A DNA stretch of 64,000 bases. It comes from Deltaproteobacteria bacterium. GTDB taxonomy: Bacteria > Desulfobacterota > BSN033 > UBA1163. Location of the stretch: the NCBI GenBank assembly GCA_020059605.1, contig JAGVBT010000083.1:1-64000 (forward strand), read 5' to 3'. The notes beneath the pieces are model-generated. The model was not told the origin of the DNA and searched no databases. It worked only from the letters and a program-made list of their open reading frames with translations. Positions 24,552 through 33,465 of this stretch are shown in pieces; position 1 is the stretch's first letter; each line of letters starts with the position of its first letter. The translations under genes and the position numbers were made by a program.

Positions 24552-25868
24552 TTATAAGCTGGGGGTGGGTTCGGTCCGACGGAATTTCCGGGGGGCGACA
24601 TGCCAGACCAGGAGAACGGAAATGGCGCAGGATAGGATGGCCAGGGTGAAAGCTCCCGAATAGCTTTGGGTTTGATCGAAGATATAACCTGCCACCCATG
24701 AACCGGCCGCAGCGCCTATCCCGATCATGCCTTCGAGCAGGCCGTAGATCAGTCCGAAATGTCTTCCCTTATAAAGATCTCCGGCAATCGACATAAACAT
24801 GGGGGCGGTCGAGCCCCATCCGGCTCCGAAGAAGAAAGCGAAGAACCAGAGGAAGGATGGGGAGGGGTTTTTCTGGAAGAGGATGAGAGACAGAATGCCC
24901 AAAATGAAACAGCTCCCCCCAAGGGTGAACGTGATCTCTCTGCCGATCCGGTCCGAGAGCCATCCCCAGAAGATACGGAAAACGGCCGAGAGGGCCCCGG
25001 TGGCGCCGAATAGAGAGGCCGCCCAGATTCCTTCCACACCGAGGTCTACGAGGTATTTCACGTGGTGGACGATGACGATGTAGACGCCCAAAACCATCGT
25101 GGCCGGGAAAAGAAGAAAAGACCAGAACCTTCTCGTCTTCATGAGATCCCTTATCTTCCCTTTTTCAGGCGTGACCGCAGGGCCGGCATCCCACCGTTTC
25201 TTCTCTCCCCCCCAAGATTCTTTCTCCAAGCCCGCGACAGGAGTAACTCCATTCGCAACGATCCCCATCTCCTCGGGGCGATGACGGAGAAAAAGGGCTA
25301 TCAGGGGAAGGGGGATCGTAAAAACGAGAACCGACAAGATGAGATACGCGAATCTCCAGCCATGAAAAGAGATCAGGGACTGAATGAAAGGGACAAATAG
25401 AAAGGTCCCCAGGCCCATTCCCACGCTTGCCCATCCGTTCGCCGTTCCTCTCTTTTTCTCAAACCAGTGGGAGAGGATGACTGTAAAGGGAGCAATACTC
25501 AGGCAGGTCACTCCCGCCCCCGCAATCACCCCGAAAAAGAGATAAAAATGGAAGAGGGAGTTGATCCGGGTGCAGAGGAGAAGCCCCGCTCCCAGCAGGA
25601 GGGTTCCCGTCAGGACTATGTTGCGGGGTCCAATCCGGTCGACCAGAATCCCAACCGCCGGGGCCATCACCATGTAGACGAGCAGGGAGACGGACTGGGC
25701 CCCGGCCGTTTCGGCACGACTCCAGCCGAAATGGTCGATGAGTGCGACGAAAAAAACGGAAAAGGTGGTTCGAAGGCCGAACCAGAATGACATGGAAACC
25801 ATGGCCAGGCCGACGATGGCCCAGCCGTAATAAAAACGCCTCTGGATGAAAGCGATCCACCTTTCCAT
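24552..25868 (-). CDS. MFS transporter, monocarboxylate/oxalate-formate type
   Basis: The 438-residue protein has 12 predicted membrane segments. YYGWAIVGLAMVSMSFWFGLRTTFSVFF at the start and DRIGPRNIVLTG after segment two are typical of the OFA/monocarboxylate branch of the major facilitator superfamily. The central loop (about residues 195-235) is long and charged, as expected between the two six-helix bundles. The substrate is not readable; small organic anions are likely. It is isolated between phoB and a divergent TPR gene. Confidence 0.85.
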   Translation of the reverse strand: MERWIAFIQRRFYYGWAIVGLAMVSMSFWFGLRTTFSVFFVALIDHFGWSRAETAGAQSVSLLVYMVMAPAVGILVDRIGPRNIVLTGTLLLGAGLLLCTRINSLFHFYLFFGVIAGAGVTCLSIAPFTVILSHWFEKKRGTANGWASVGMGLGTFLFVPFIQSLISFHGWRFAYLILSVLVFTIPLPLIALFLRHRPEEMGIVANGVTPVAGLEKESWGGEKKRWDAGPAVTPEKGKIRDLMKTRRFWSFLLFPATMVLGVYIVIVHHVKYLVDLGVEGIWAASLFGATGALSAVFRIFWGWLSDRIGREITFTLGGSCFILGILSLILFQKNPSPSFLWFFAFFFGAGWGSTAPMFMSIAGDLYKGRHFGLIYGLLEGMIGIGAAAGSWVAGYIFDQTQSYSGAFTLAILSCAISVLLVWHVAPRKFRRTEPTPSL

Positions 25869-25981
25869 CTTAAGAGATAACTTTAAGAGATTTTATCCCC
25901 CTTGGTCAACCGAGAATAGTTCTTGATTTGCTTTCCATTTTTTGTTAATCAATGGGGAAAATCGGCTAAAGGAGGAGACCC

Positions 25982-26734
25982 TTGAAAATCCCAATGAAAT
26001 ATTGTTCGCTGGCGATCGTTGGCCTTCTGTTGATCTCGTGTGGAACGGCAACCAAGGCGAAAAAAGAGGAAAAGGCCTTGAGCATGGAAGAACACTTCCA
26101 TTTGGCCTTTAACGCTGCAGAGAGGGGAAACCTGGAAGAGGCCATCTCCGGGTATGAAAAGGTTCTGAAATTGGACCCGAAGAACGCCAGGGCCCATCTC
26201 AATCTTGGTATGGTCTACGGGAGGCAGGGAAAATGGGACAAGGAAATCTCGCAATACAGGAAGGCGATTGGTTTGAACCCCCAACTGGCCGAGGCCCATT
26301 TCAATTTAGGCCTTGCGTACTATGAAAAAGGCAACCTCAACGATTCGATGACCCAATATCAAAAGGCCCTCCAGATTAGACCGGATTATCCGGAGGTTCA
26401 TAATAATTTGGGGAATGTCCATTTCAGAAAGGGCAAGATGGATGAAGCCCTTGCCGAATACAGGAAGGCGATTGAGATCAAGCCGGACTACGCCAGGGCC
26501 CATTTCAATATCGGCAGTATCCATCGCCGGCAGGGAAGGGTGGATGAGGCCATCGCTTCTTTTAAAAAAGCCCTGGAGATCGATCCCAAATATGCATTGC
26601 CTCACTATCACCTGGCGTTCATCTATGCCGAGAGAGAAGAATTTAATCTTGCCATCTTGCACTGCGATTTGGCCGGGAAACTGGGGATGGTCGTCGATCC
26701 AAAACTGCTGGAACGTCTCAAACCCCACCGGTAA
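25982..26734 (+). CDS. TPR-repeat lipoprotein
   Basis: The 250-residue precursor begins with a lipoprotein signal (CSLAIVGLLLISCGTA; lipid-bearing Cys in LISC). About six tetratricopeptide repeats follow, with units such as NLEEAISGYEKVLKLDPKNA and a repeating ARAHFNIGSIHRRQGRVDEA pattern. TPR proteins act as assembly scaffolds in the periplasm or outer membrane. TTG at 25982 has GGAGG seven bases upstream; ATG 25994 is too far from it. The specific partner is unknown. Confidence 0.88.
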   Translation: MKIPMKYCSLAIVGLLLISCGTATKAKKEEKALSMEEHFHLAFNAAERGNLEEAISGYEKVLKLDPKNARAHLNLGMVYGRQGKWDKEISQYRKAIGLNPQLAEAHFNLGLAYYEKGNLNDSMTQYQKALQIRPDYPEVHNNLGNVHFRKGKMDEALAEYRKAIEIKPDYARAHFNIGSIHRRQGRVDEAIASFKKALEIDPKYALPHYHLAFIYAEREEFNLAILHCDLAGKLGMVVDPKLLERLKPHR

Positions 26735-26743
26735 ACATCCGGT

Positions 26744-26880
26744 TTCGGTAAATGAAATTCGGGAATAATGGAAGATTGGAATAATGGAATGTTGGGTAAG
26801 TCCACAAAAGTAAATTTTCCTAACCCATTATTCCACTATTCCGTCATTCCAATGGTTTTTGGTTCATCGTTTAACGTTCA
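26744..26880. repeat. imperfect inverted repeat (GGAATAATGGAA words)
   Basis: Left arm words GGAATAATGGAAGATTGGAA and right arm ATTATTCCACTATTCCGTC face each other around GGGTAAG...CCTAACCC. It is the same design as the repeats at 41752, 48012 and 56650 with a related word. Confidence 0.6.
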
Positions 26881-26901
26881 TCGTTTTCCAAGGACTCTAC
26901 C

Positions 26902-27261
26902 ATGGATACCAGAAAAGCGATTTTTGATTTTCAGTATTCGGAGAAGATGAAATCCGGATTGATCATAGGAGCCGGCCTCCTTGAGCAATTGGCCGCCTTC
27001 AAGGATGAAGCGGAGCATTCCGGAGGGCAAAAGATCCTGGTCGGATATCTCGATGGTTTGCTGAGGGAACTCCGAATTGCCCAGAACGTGATCGGCCTGG
27101 GCCATTACCTGGATCTGGAGAGGAAGTTAATGGAGATACAGGGCAGGGTCCGGATGTCCGAATGGGATGAAGCACGCAGGGCCATTTCTGAAGGAATCTC
27201 GCTTGCTACCACCTCCTGCCAGGCCTCCATGACTTTCCTGATGGAAAAAAAGCTGGTTTGA
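26902..27261 (+). CDS. hypothetical protein, 119 aa
   Basis: I do not recognise this protein. It is mostly helical and charged, starting MDTRKAIFDFQYSEKMKSG, with no signal peptide, membrane segment or metal motif. Two Met-rich ends and one Cys (TTSCQAS) are the only other marks. There is no strong ribosome-binding site (CAAGGACTCTACC lies before the ATG). It lies between two intergenic repeats and ends 85 bases before the convergent histidine-kinase gene. Confidence 0.6.
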   Translation: MDTRKAIFDFQYSEKMKSGLIIGAGLLEQLAAFKDEAEHSGGQKILVGYLDGLLRELRIAQNVIGLGHYLDLERKLMEIQGRVRMSEWDEARRAISEGISLATTSCQASMTFLMEKKLV

Positions 27262-27298
27262 TCAATCGGAAAAAGAGAAAAAATCTGTTATACAGAGC

Positions 27299-27385
27299 CG
27301 ATGAGTTCGCCCCGATAAAATCGGGACAAGTCGTTCGGAGTATTTTTATTTTTCAGAACTCCCGCCTCCGAACTCCGAACTTTTT
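27299..27385. repeat. hairpin and CTCCGAAC words
   Basis: CCCGAT-AAA-ATCGGG hairpin (about 27312-27326), then GTTCGGAG facing CTCCGAACTCCGAAC (to 27383). The word matches the tandem run at 9909-9940. It is between two convergent genes and could act as a terminator for either. Confidence 0.5.
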
Positions 27386-28497
27386 ATTTTTTTTGGAAGA
27401 ATAACTGAAAAGATGGTTCCTTTGCCCGGCTCGCTTTCGATCTGCACCTGGCCATGGTGGAGTTTCACGATCTCCTGCACCAGCGACAGCCCGATCCCGA
27501 GCCCTTTAATGTCACCCAGGGGTTTTGTTTTTCCCTGGAAATAACGCGTGAAGACCTCGTTGAGGGACTGGTGGGAGATCCCGATGCCGGTATCCATGAT
27601 TCGTGAAAAAACAAGGTGGTTATTCTCTTCGAGAGCAACGGTGATCCTCCCCCCCCGGCGGTTATACTTGATGGCGTTGATGAGAAGATTGTCGAACAGT
27701 TGGGCGAGTTTGTCCTCCAGGCCGTCGATGATCAATGGCTCTGTCGGAAGAGAGGCTTCCAGGTCAATCTGATATTCCTTGGCGAGGGGTTCAACGGTGG
27801 AGCAGGAGAACCGAATCACCTTGACCAGGTCGACGGGCGTAAAAAGATAAACCTCCTTGCGGATTCCGAGCTCCGCAAGGTCCAGAAGGTTGTCGATATT
27901 TTTCCCCAGCTTATGGAGGTTTTTGTAAGAGATCTCCAAAAACCTTTTTTGCTGTTCGGTCAAGGAACCCACTTTCTCTTTCAGGAGTATCCCCATATAC
28001 CCCATCACCGAAATGATGGGAGTCTTCAATTCATGGCTCACGTTGGACAGAAAATCGTCCTTCATCCGGTCTAAACGAACCAATTCCTCGTTGGCCGATT
28101 GCAGCTCTCCCAGGGCCTCTTTGAGTTCATCCTCCGCCTTTTTCCTTTCGGTCACTTCCTGGGTCACAACAATGACCCCTAAGTATTTATTGTTCGGGCC
28201 CCAGACCGCCGAATAGGTATTGTCATAAAACTTTCCCTCCACTAACTCGAGGTTCATCCGATGATGCCCCTTGATGTGTCCGGACCTTAAATCTTTAATA
28301 ATTTTAACTACTTTGGGGTGAGATTTTTTGGGGTGACAATCGAGGATGGATTTTCCCCTCATTTCGTGGAGCGCTCTGTTTCTTATTTTTTCCGCGGCCT
28401 GGTTAAAATAAGTAATCCGGTTCCGGTCATCGATGAAGACCACCCCCTGCTCCATCGAGGCAAAAATTTCTTTTATAACCGACAACTCCATATGCAT
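27346..28497 (-). CDS. cytoplasmic PAS-domain sensor histidine kinase
   Basis: The 383-residue protein has no membrane segment. The N-terminal PAS domain includes SMEQGVVFIDDRNRITYFNQAAEKI and ILDCHPKKSHPKVVK, a His/Cys-bearing pattern also found in PAS domains of DUF438-type proteins. HisKA has LSNVSHELKTPIISVMGY. The ATPase domain has NLLINAIKYNRRGG, DTGIGISHQSLNEVFTRYFQ and GLGIGLSLVQEIVKLHHG. No response regulator is adjacent, so the target is unknown. The start is either ATG 28497 or ATG 28491; both lack a good ribosome-binding site. Confidence 0.85.
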   Translation of the reverse strand: MHMELSVIKEIFASMEQGVVFIDDRNRITYFNQAAEKIRNRALHEMRGKSILDCHPKKSHPKVVKIIKDLRSGHIKGHHRMNLELVEGKFYDNTYSAVWGPNNKYLGVIVVTQEVTERKKAEDELKEALGELQSANEELVRLDRMKDDFLSNVSHELKTPIISVMGYMGILLKEKVGSLTEQQKRFLEISYKNLHKLGKNIDNLLDLAELGIRKEVYLFTPVDLVKVIRFSCSTVEPLAKEYQIDLEASLPTEPLIIDGLEDKLAQLFDNLLINAIKYNRRGGRITVALEENNHLVFSRIMDTGIGISHQSLNEVFTRYFQGKTKPLGDIKGLGIGLSLVQEIVKLHHGQVQIESEPGKGTIFSVILPKKIKSSEFGGGSSEK

Positions 28498-28609
28498 CTT
28501 TTCTATAGGAATAACACAGAAGCGAAGATGGGACAAGCCTCTCTCAGGTTAGATGGCGCTTATAAAAAAGAGCTTGACTTTTCAAAATCGGGTGGGGTAT
28601 TTTTATCTC

Positions 28610-28942
28610 ATGAAGCCCTCGGGAATCTATATCCTTCTCATCTTTGGAGTTTCCATTGCCATTTCGGGGGCTTCCGGCCTTTCGGCGGCGAAGGGGACCC
28701 CTCCCCGCCTTTCTGCATACGAGGGGAAATCATTTGCCGGTCCGAAGGACCCGGAGTTTAAGAACTACGAGCGGGCGTTGCAAAACCACATCGCCAGGCG
28801 GATTCAGAAACGGTTCGGCATCGACCTTGATTCGAAATCCTACTCCGGGTTTGATCTCCTTGAGATCGAAGCCCTCTTCCGGATGAAGAAATCGGATGAA
28901 CCCCTTGATCTTTTTTTGAAATTGTTTCCTAAAACCCCCTGA
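28610..28942 (+). CDS. hypothetical secreted protein
   Basis: The 110-residue protein starts MKPSGIYILLIFGVSIAIS, a Sec signal peptide, with likely cleavage near ASGLSAA. The mature part has ARRIQKRFGIDLDSKSYSGFDLLEIEALFRMKKSDEPLDLFL, a compact helical region I cannot place in a family. No Cys remains, so it is not a lipoprotein. It is divergent from the histidine kinase 112 bases away; a shared regulatory region is possible. Confidence 0.6.
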   Translation: MKPSGIYILLIFGVSIAISGASGLSAAKGTPPRLSAYEGKSFAGPKDPEFKNYERALQNHIARRIQKRFGIDLDSKSYSGFDLLEIEALFRMKKSDEPLDLFLKLFPKTP

Positions 28943-29049
28943 ACCATTCCCGTTTTTTAACCCGGCTCCCTTTATTTCTTCGGATTTTAAAACCTTTTCA
29001 TGTGACTTGCGGCAAAAACAATAAATCTGTTAACATCATTTTTATGTTT

Positions 29050-29069
29050 CCTCCCCCTTGAAAGGGAGG
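29050..29069. repeat. CCTCCC/GGGAGG hairpin
   Basis: CCTCCC (29050-29055) and GGGAGG (29064-29069) around an eight-base loop, in the gap before the DUF177 gene. The rest of that gap holds the promoter listed next and nothing else I can identify. Confidence 0.5.
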
Positions 29070-29163
29070 AGGTGGGGTGAGGTTCCATTGTTCGAGCCGG
29101 TTCCTTAGGAGCGGAAGGTGATCCTCCGTCAAGAAGGATTTCGGTGAAAACTTGCTGCGCCAC

Positions 29164-29191
29164 TTGACAAAGGAAAGTTTTCTTTTATATT
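29164..29191 (+). promoter_or_regulatory. promoter of DUF177-rpmF-plsX-fab operon
   Basis: TTGACA (29164-29169), 16 bp spacer, TATATT (29186-29191), 37 bases before the first start codon. This is a good sigma-70 match at the head of the fatty acid synthesis cluster. Confidence 0.65.
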
Positions 29192-29227
29192 TATCAGTTT
29201 AATTTGTCTTTTTTGAACGGAAACCGG

Positions 29228-29764
29228 ATGCTGACCCTGAAACTGGAAGACATTCCCGATGAAGGATTGGAATTGAAATGGAAGGAAGAGCCGTTGGTCC
29301 TTTCGGGATATCTCGAAACGCTTTCACAGATTGACTTTGAGTTCGAAAGCCCGCTTGAATCAGAGGCGAAGGTCAAAAAGCTGGGGCAGGCGGTCCTGAT
29401 CAACGGAGGGGTGAAAACCGTCTTGCATCTGCATTGTGTGAGGTGCCTCAAGGAATTCTCCTATCCGCTCTCCTCTCAATTTGAACTGACGCTCCATCCC
29501 ACGGGGAAAGAGGTCTTGGCCGAAGAGTTCGATCTGTCCGCAGAGGATTTGGAATCAAATTTTTTTAAAGGAGGAGAGATTCACCTCTCCGAGGTCGCAT
29601 GCGAGCAGGTCTTTTTGGAGATCCCTGTTCAACCCCTTTGCAGGGAAGGATGCAAGGGCCTCTGTCCGAACTGCGGGAAAGATTTGAATCTCTCCGCTTG
29701 CGACTGCATCCGGGAGGAATTTAAGACAGGATTTTCCGCACTTGAAAAATTGAAGCTTCATTGA
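29228..29764 (+). CDS. DUF177 (YceD-like) protein
   Basis: The 178-residue protein belongs to DUF177/YceD, which nearly always precedes rpmF and has been linked to 23S rRNA processing. A beta-rich N-terminal half is followed by the conserved LHCVRCLKEF (Cys pair) and the C-terminal PLCREGCKGLCPNCGKDLN, which may bind zinc. ATG 29228 gives the family-typical start; a TTG 24 bases earlier is possible. rpmF follows 68 bases downstream after a palindromic spacer. Confidence 0.88.
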   Translation: MLTLKLEDIPDEGLELKWKEEPLVLSGYLETLSQIDFEFESPLESEAKVKKLGQAVLINGGVKTVLHLHCVRCLKEFSYPLSSQFELTLHPTGKEVLAEEFDLSAEDLESNFFKGGEIHLSEVACEQVFLEIPVQPLCREGCKGLCPNCGKDLNLSACDCIREEFKTGFSALEKLKLH

Positions 29765-29765
29765 T

Positions 29766-29822
29766 CATACTCCCCCACCCTCCCCCTATGAGGAGGAGGA
29801 AAGGGGTAGGGGGAGAGAAAGG
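29766..29822. repeat. CTCCCCC/GGGGGAG palindromic spacer
   Basis: CTCCCCCACCCTCCCCCTAT faces GGAGGAGGAAAGGGGTAGGGGGAG. It fills the gap between the DUF177 gene and rpmF. It is the same class as 5174-5196. Confidence 0.55.
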
Positions 29823-29832
29823 ATGTTTACAG

Positions 29833-30018
29833 ATGGGAGTTCCAAAAAGAAGACATTCATCATCGAGAAGGGATAAACGGCGAACCCATGACCGGCTGGA
29901 TTCTCCCACTTTTTCCCGCTGTCCCCAGTGTCATGAACCGGTCTTGCCCCATCATGTTTGCCCCCATTGCGGCACCTACAAGAAGAAGGAAATCATCAGG
30001 GTGGAAGAAGAGAAATAA
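29833..30018 (+). CDS. rpmF: 50S ribosomal protein L32
   Basis: The 61-residue protein starts MGVPKRRHSSSRRDKRRTHD, the L32 signature. The zinc-ribbon CPQCHEPVLPHHVCPHCGTYKKKEII keeps all four cysteines, so this is the zinc-containing form. It lies between the DUF177 gene and plsX, the standard bacterial order. Confidence 0.97.
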   Translation: MGVPKRRHSSSRRDKRRTHDRLDSPTFSRCPQCHEPVLPHHVCPHCGTYKKKEIIRVEEEK

Positions 30019-30038
30019 GGGGAAAGAGAGAAAGAAAG

Positions 30039-31106
30039 ATGAAGATTGCAGTGGATGCGATGGGGGGAGATTTTGCCCCGCAGAACATTGTCGAGGGGGC
30101 TTTTAAGGCGGCCAAGGAACACGGGATGAAGGTTGTGCTGGTAGGGGATGAGGACCAGGTCAGCAAGGAACTCTCCAAGTATCCGACCTCCAAGCTGCCT
30201 ATCTATATTCACCATACCCCCCATGTCGTCGCCATGCATGACTCCCCGTCCACCGTTCTTAGGAGAATGAAGGAAAGCTCGATCAAGGTGGCCATTGACC
30301 TTGAAAAGGCCGGCCAGGTCGATGGCGTGATCTCCGCGGGAAATTCCGGAGCGGCCATGGCTCTTGCCATGTTCATCTTTAAAAAACTGGAGGGAGTCGA
30401 TCGACCTGCCATTGCGACGATCCATCCGGCGCTGAAAGGCTCCACTGTGCTGATTGACTCCGGCGGGAATGTCGATTGTAAGCCCTTCCATCTCGTTCAG
30501 TTCGCGCTGATGGGAGACGCGTATGCCAAGTATATTCTGGGAGAAAACCAGCCGAGGATCGGTCTCCTGAGTAATGGGGAAGAGGAGAGCAAGGGGAATG
30601 AATTGACGAGAGAGGTCCACGAAATCTTATCGAAGATGGACATTAACTACATCGGTTCTGTTGAGGGAAGAGACCTCAACAGCGGCCGGGTCGATGTCAT
30701 TGTCTGTGACGGTTTTGTCGGCAACGTCGCCTTAAAGATCAGCGAAGGGCTGTGGGAAACCATCCACGGAATCCTAAAGTGGGAGGCAAAGGATAATTTA
30801 AGGGCGAAGATGGCCTACTTTTTTATGAGGCGGGCCATCCGCCGATTGGAGAAGCGTTTCGACTATTCCGAGTACGGGGGCGCGCCCCTTCTCGGGGTGA
30901 ATGGAAATTGCGTCATCTGTCACGGGGCTTCCAACGGAAAGGCCATTATGAACGCCATTCTTCTGGCCTCCAGCCTTGCGAGGAATAAATTGAATGAACA
31001 CCTGATTCAGGAATTGAACGAGAAGGGAGACCTGTTTCGGCTGGGACAAAGGGGATCCGATCGGAACAATGATCGGGTTGAAAAAATCAACCGCAGAATG
31101 GGATAG
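30039..31106 (+). CDS. plsX: phosphate acyltransferase PlsX
   Basis: Makes acyl-phosphate from acyl-ACP for PlsY in phospholipid synthesis. The 355-residue protein begins MKIAVDAMGGDFAP. Motifs include MHDSPSTVLRRMKESSIKVA, VISAGNSGAAMALAM, LIDSGGN, and GNVALKISEG. GAAAGA lies just before the ATG. plsY is at 44199 on the other strand. fabH, which normally follows plsX, is missing. Confidence 0.97.
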   Translation: MKIAVDAMGGDFAPQNIVEGAFKAAKEHGMKVVLVGDEDQVSKELSKYPTSKLPIYIHHTPHVVAMHDSPSTVLRRMKESSIKVAIDLEKAGQVDGVISAGNSGAAMALAMFIFKKLEGVDRPAIATIHPALKGSTVLIDSGGNVDCKPFHLVQFALMGDAYAKYILGENQPRIGLLSNGEEESKGNELTREVHEILSKMDINYIGSVEGRDLNSGRVDVIVCDGFVGNVALKISEGLWETIHGILKWEAKDNLRAKMAYFFMRRAIRRLEKRFDYSEYGGAPLLGVNGNCVICHGASNGKAIMNAILLASSLARNKLNEHLIQELNEKGDLFRLGQRGSDRNNDRVEKINRRMG

Positions 31107-31118
31107 GAGGGAAAGCAT

Positions 31119-32282
31119 TTGGACTATTTTTTGACGCCCGACCAGAAGTCGATCAGGGATTTAGCGCGCAAGATTGCCAATGAGAAGGTTTTGCCGGTCC
31201 GGTCCGAGCTGGATGAAACTGAAACGTTTCCATGGGAAATCATGAAGGTGTGCGCGGAAGCAGGTCTCTTCGGTGTTTCCATCGAAGAGGAGTACGGGGG
31301 ATTCGGGGGAGGAGTCCTTGAAAACTGCCTGGCCGTAGAAGAGATGAGCCGGATCTGCCTGGGAGTGGCCACCAGCTACGCGGCCAGCGGCCTTGGTGCC
31401 CATCCGATCATGCTCTACGGAAACCCGGAACAGAAGAAGAAGTATCTTCCGGATATTGCAAGCGGAAAAAAACTGGCCGCCTTTGGATTGACCGAGGCCG
31501 ACGCCGGAAGCGATGCCGGGTCAATCCGTACAACTGCTGCACGGAAAGAGGGCGGTTATATCCTGAACGGGACAAAACAGTGGATCACCAACGGTGGAGA
31601 AGCGGAGACCTATACCATCATTGCCATGACCGACCGGTCCAAGGGGCCGAGGGGGGCAAGCGCCCTCATCCTTGAAAAAGGAATGCCCGGCTTTACCTTC
31701 GGGAAGAAAGAGAACAAGATGGGCATCCGCGCCTCCGCAACAAGGGAACTGGTTTTCCAGGACTGTTTCGTTCCCAAAGAGAATGTCATCGCCAAAGAAG
31801 GAATGGGCTTCATCGTCACCATGAGGACGTTCGACCGGACCCGTCCCGGAGTCGGAGCCCAGGGCGTCGGACTGGCCCAGGGAGCGCTTGATGAAGCGGT
31901 TCGCTACGCGAGGGAACGGGAGCAGTTTGGCAAGAAGATCATCTCTTTTCAGGCCGTCCAGCATATGCTGGCCGATATGGCCACCCAGGTGGAGGCCGCG
32001 CGGGCGCTGGTTTATTCCGTGGCGCGCTACATCGACCAGTCGGAGAATCCAAAGGAGATATCGAAGGTTTCCGGGATGGCAAAAGTCTTTGCCAGCGATA
32101 CCGCCATGAGAGTGACCACCGATGCCGTTCAGGTTTTCGGGGGTTACGGATATATGAGGGAGTATCCCGTTGAGAAGATGATGAGGGATGCCAAGATCCT
32201 CCAGATCTACGAGGGGACGAACCAGATACAGAGGAATGTGATCGGTCTCGAGTTGAGCAAAGAATACGCAGGGAAGAAATAA
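31119..32282 (+). CDS. acyl-CoA dehydrogenase (in the fabH position)
   Basis: FAD enzyme that oxidises acyl-CoA to 2-enoyl-CoA. The 387-residue protein is full length: GLTEADAGSDAGSIRTTA (FAD/substrate loop), DRTRPGVGAQGVGLAQGALD, REQFGKKIISFQAVQ, and the catalytic Glu in IYEGTNQIQRNVIG. The start is TTG at 31119 with AGGAGG nine bases upstream. It is twelve bases after plsX and leads a biosynthetic cluster, an odd place for a catabolic enzyme. It may be reversible or electron-transfer-flavoprotein-linked. Bcd/Acd-like is the safest name. Confidence 0.92.
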   Translation: MDYFLTPDQKSIRDLARKIANEKVLPVRSELDETETFPWEIMKVCAEAGLFGVSIEEEYGGFGGGVLENCLAVEEMSRICLGVATSYAASGLGAHPIMLYGNPEQKKKYLPDIASGKKLAAFGLTEADAGSDAGSIRTTAARKEGGYILNGTKQWITNGGEAETYTIIAMTDRSKGPRGASALILEKGMPGFTFGKKENKMGIRASATRELVFQDCFVPKENVIAKEGMGFIVTMRTFDRTRPGVGAQGVGLAQGALDEAVRYAREREQFGKKIISFQAVQHMLADMATQVEAARALVYSVARYIDQSENPKEISKVSGMAKVFASDTAMRVTTDAVQVFGGYGYMREYPVEKMMRDAKILQIYEGTNQIQRNVIGLELSKEYAGKK

Positions 32283-32289
32283 AAAATCA

Positions 32290-32410
32290 CTGTTTAAGGT
32301 CTAAGGTAAAGATGCCAGTTTAGTCGGAAGGTTAAGTGATTGGTCTTAAGCATTACACCTTACCCGGTCACCTTACCGAAACCGGCATCCTTCCCGTAAC
32401 CTTAACCCCA
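32290..32410. repeat. imperfect inverted repeat (AAGGTTAAGG words)
   Basis: Left arm AAGGTCTAAGGTAAAGATGCC and right arm GGCATCCTTCCCGTAACCTT, with further ACCTTACC words between. It is between the acyl-CoA dehydrogenase and fabD. Confidence 0.6.
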
Positions 32411-32418
32411 ATTGTGTT

Positions 32419-33339
32419 ATGAAACAGACGGCTTTTCTCTTTCCAGGACAGGGGTCCCAATCGGTTGGAATGGGAAGGGAATTCTACGACCACTTCAAGG
32501 CGGCCAGGGAGGTTTTTGAAGAAGCCGACGATACGCTCTGCTTCTCCATTTCAGGGCTCTGTTTTTACGGCCCGGAAGAGGCATTGAAATTGACCGAGAA
32601 TACCCAGCCCGCCCTGCTGACGGCAAGCATCGCGGCCCTCAGGGTGCTCCGTGAAGAGAAAGGGATTGAGCCCCGGCTGACGGCGGGGCATAGCCTGGGT
32701 GAATATAGCGCGCTGGTCGCATCGGGAGCGTTCTCTTTTGCGGAAGCTGTCCGGAGCGTCCGGCTCCGGGGGAAGTTTATGCAGGAAGCGGTTCCGGCCG
32801 GCGAAGGGTCCATGGCGGCCATCCTCGGCATGGGAAAAGAGGATGTGGAGAACGTCTGCGAGGAGGCCTCCCAGGGTGAGATTTTATCTCCTGCGAATTT
32901 CAACTGTCCGGGGCAGATTGTCATTGCCGGACATACCCGGGCGATCGAACGGGCCATGATGATCGTTAAACAGAAGGGCAAAAAGGCCATGGCGCTTCAG
33001 GTCAGCGCTCCCTTTCATTCTCCCTTGATGAAACCCGCAGGGGTCCGGCTCCGCGAGGTTCTTGAGGAGATCGCTGTTCAGGAATTTCGCGTTCCGGTGG
33101 TAACCAATGTGGAAGCCAGCCTCAACAGGGACAGGGAAAGGGTCAAGCCCCTGCTGGTCGAGCAGGTATCGAGCCCGGTTCGCTGGGAGGAATCAATGCG
33201 GCGAATGATTGAGGAGGGGATCGGGCTCGCGCTGGAGATCGGTCCCGGAAAGGTTCTCTCCGGCCTGATGAAACGAATCGATCCGAAAGTGGAAACAAAA
33301 AATATAGAGGATATGGAGTCATTGAAAAAAATTGGCTAA
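32419..33339 (+). CDS. fabD: malonyl-CoA:ACP transacylase
   Basis: Loads malonyl groups on ACP for fatty acid elongation. The 306-residue protein has the FPGQGSQSVGMG start, active-site GHSLGEYSAL (Ser about residue 92), and the histidine in APFHSPLM (about 200). EIGPGKVLSGL is near the C-terminus. There is no clear ribosome-binding site at ATG 32419, which follows a repeat. Confidence 0.97.
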   Translation: MKQTAFLFPGQGSQSVGMGREFYDHFKAAREVFEEADDTLCFSISGLCFYGPEEALKLTENTQPALLTASIAALRVLREEKGIEPRLTAGHSLGEYSALVASGAFSFAEAVRSVRLRGKFMQEAVPAGEGSMAAILGMGKEDVENVCEEASQGEILSPANFNCPGQIVIAGHTRAIERAMMIVKQKGKKAMALQVSAPFHSPLMKPAGVRLREVLEEIAVQEFRVPVVTNVEASLNRDRERVKPLLVEQVSSPVRWEESMRRMIEEGIGLALEIGPGKVLSGLMKRIDPKVETKNIEDMESLKKIG

Positions 33340-33341
33340 GG

Positions 33342-33455
33342 TGACGGTGACGAAGCCCCTGTCAGGGATACGAGCTTCGAGCACGATAAACGCAGCCTTT
33401 TATGAACGACACAGGAATCGTTATCGTTGCCGGTACACTTAATTTTATAAACATA
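33342..33455. repeat. imperfect inverted repeat (GTGACGGTGACGAAG words)
   Basis: Left arm has ACGAAGCCCCTGTCAGGGATACGAG and ACGATAAACGC; right arm has ACGACACAGGAATCGTTATCG and GCCGGTACAC. The words are shared with 37455 and 38745 (ACGAAGCCC, CGTTATCGTTGCC). It lies between fabD and fabG. Confidence 0.55.
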
Positions 33456-33465
33456 GGAGAAGACA

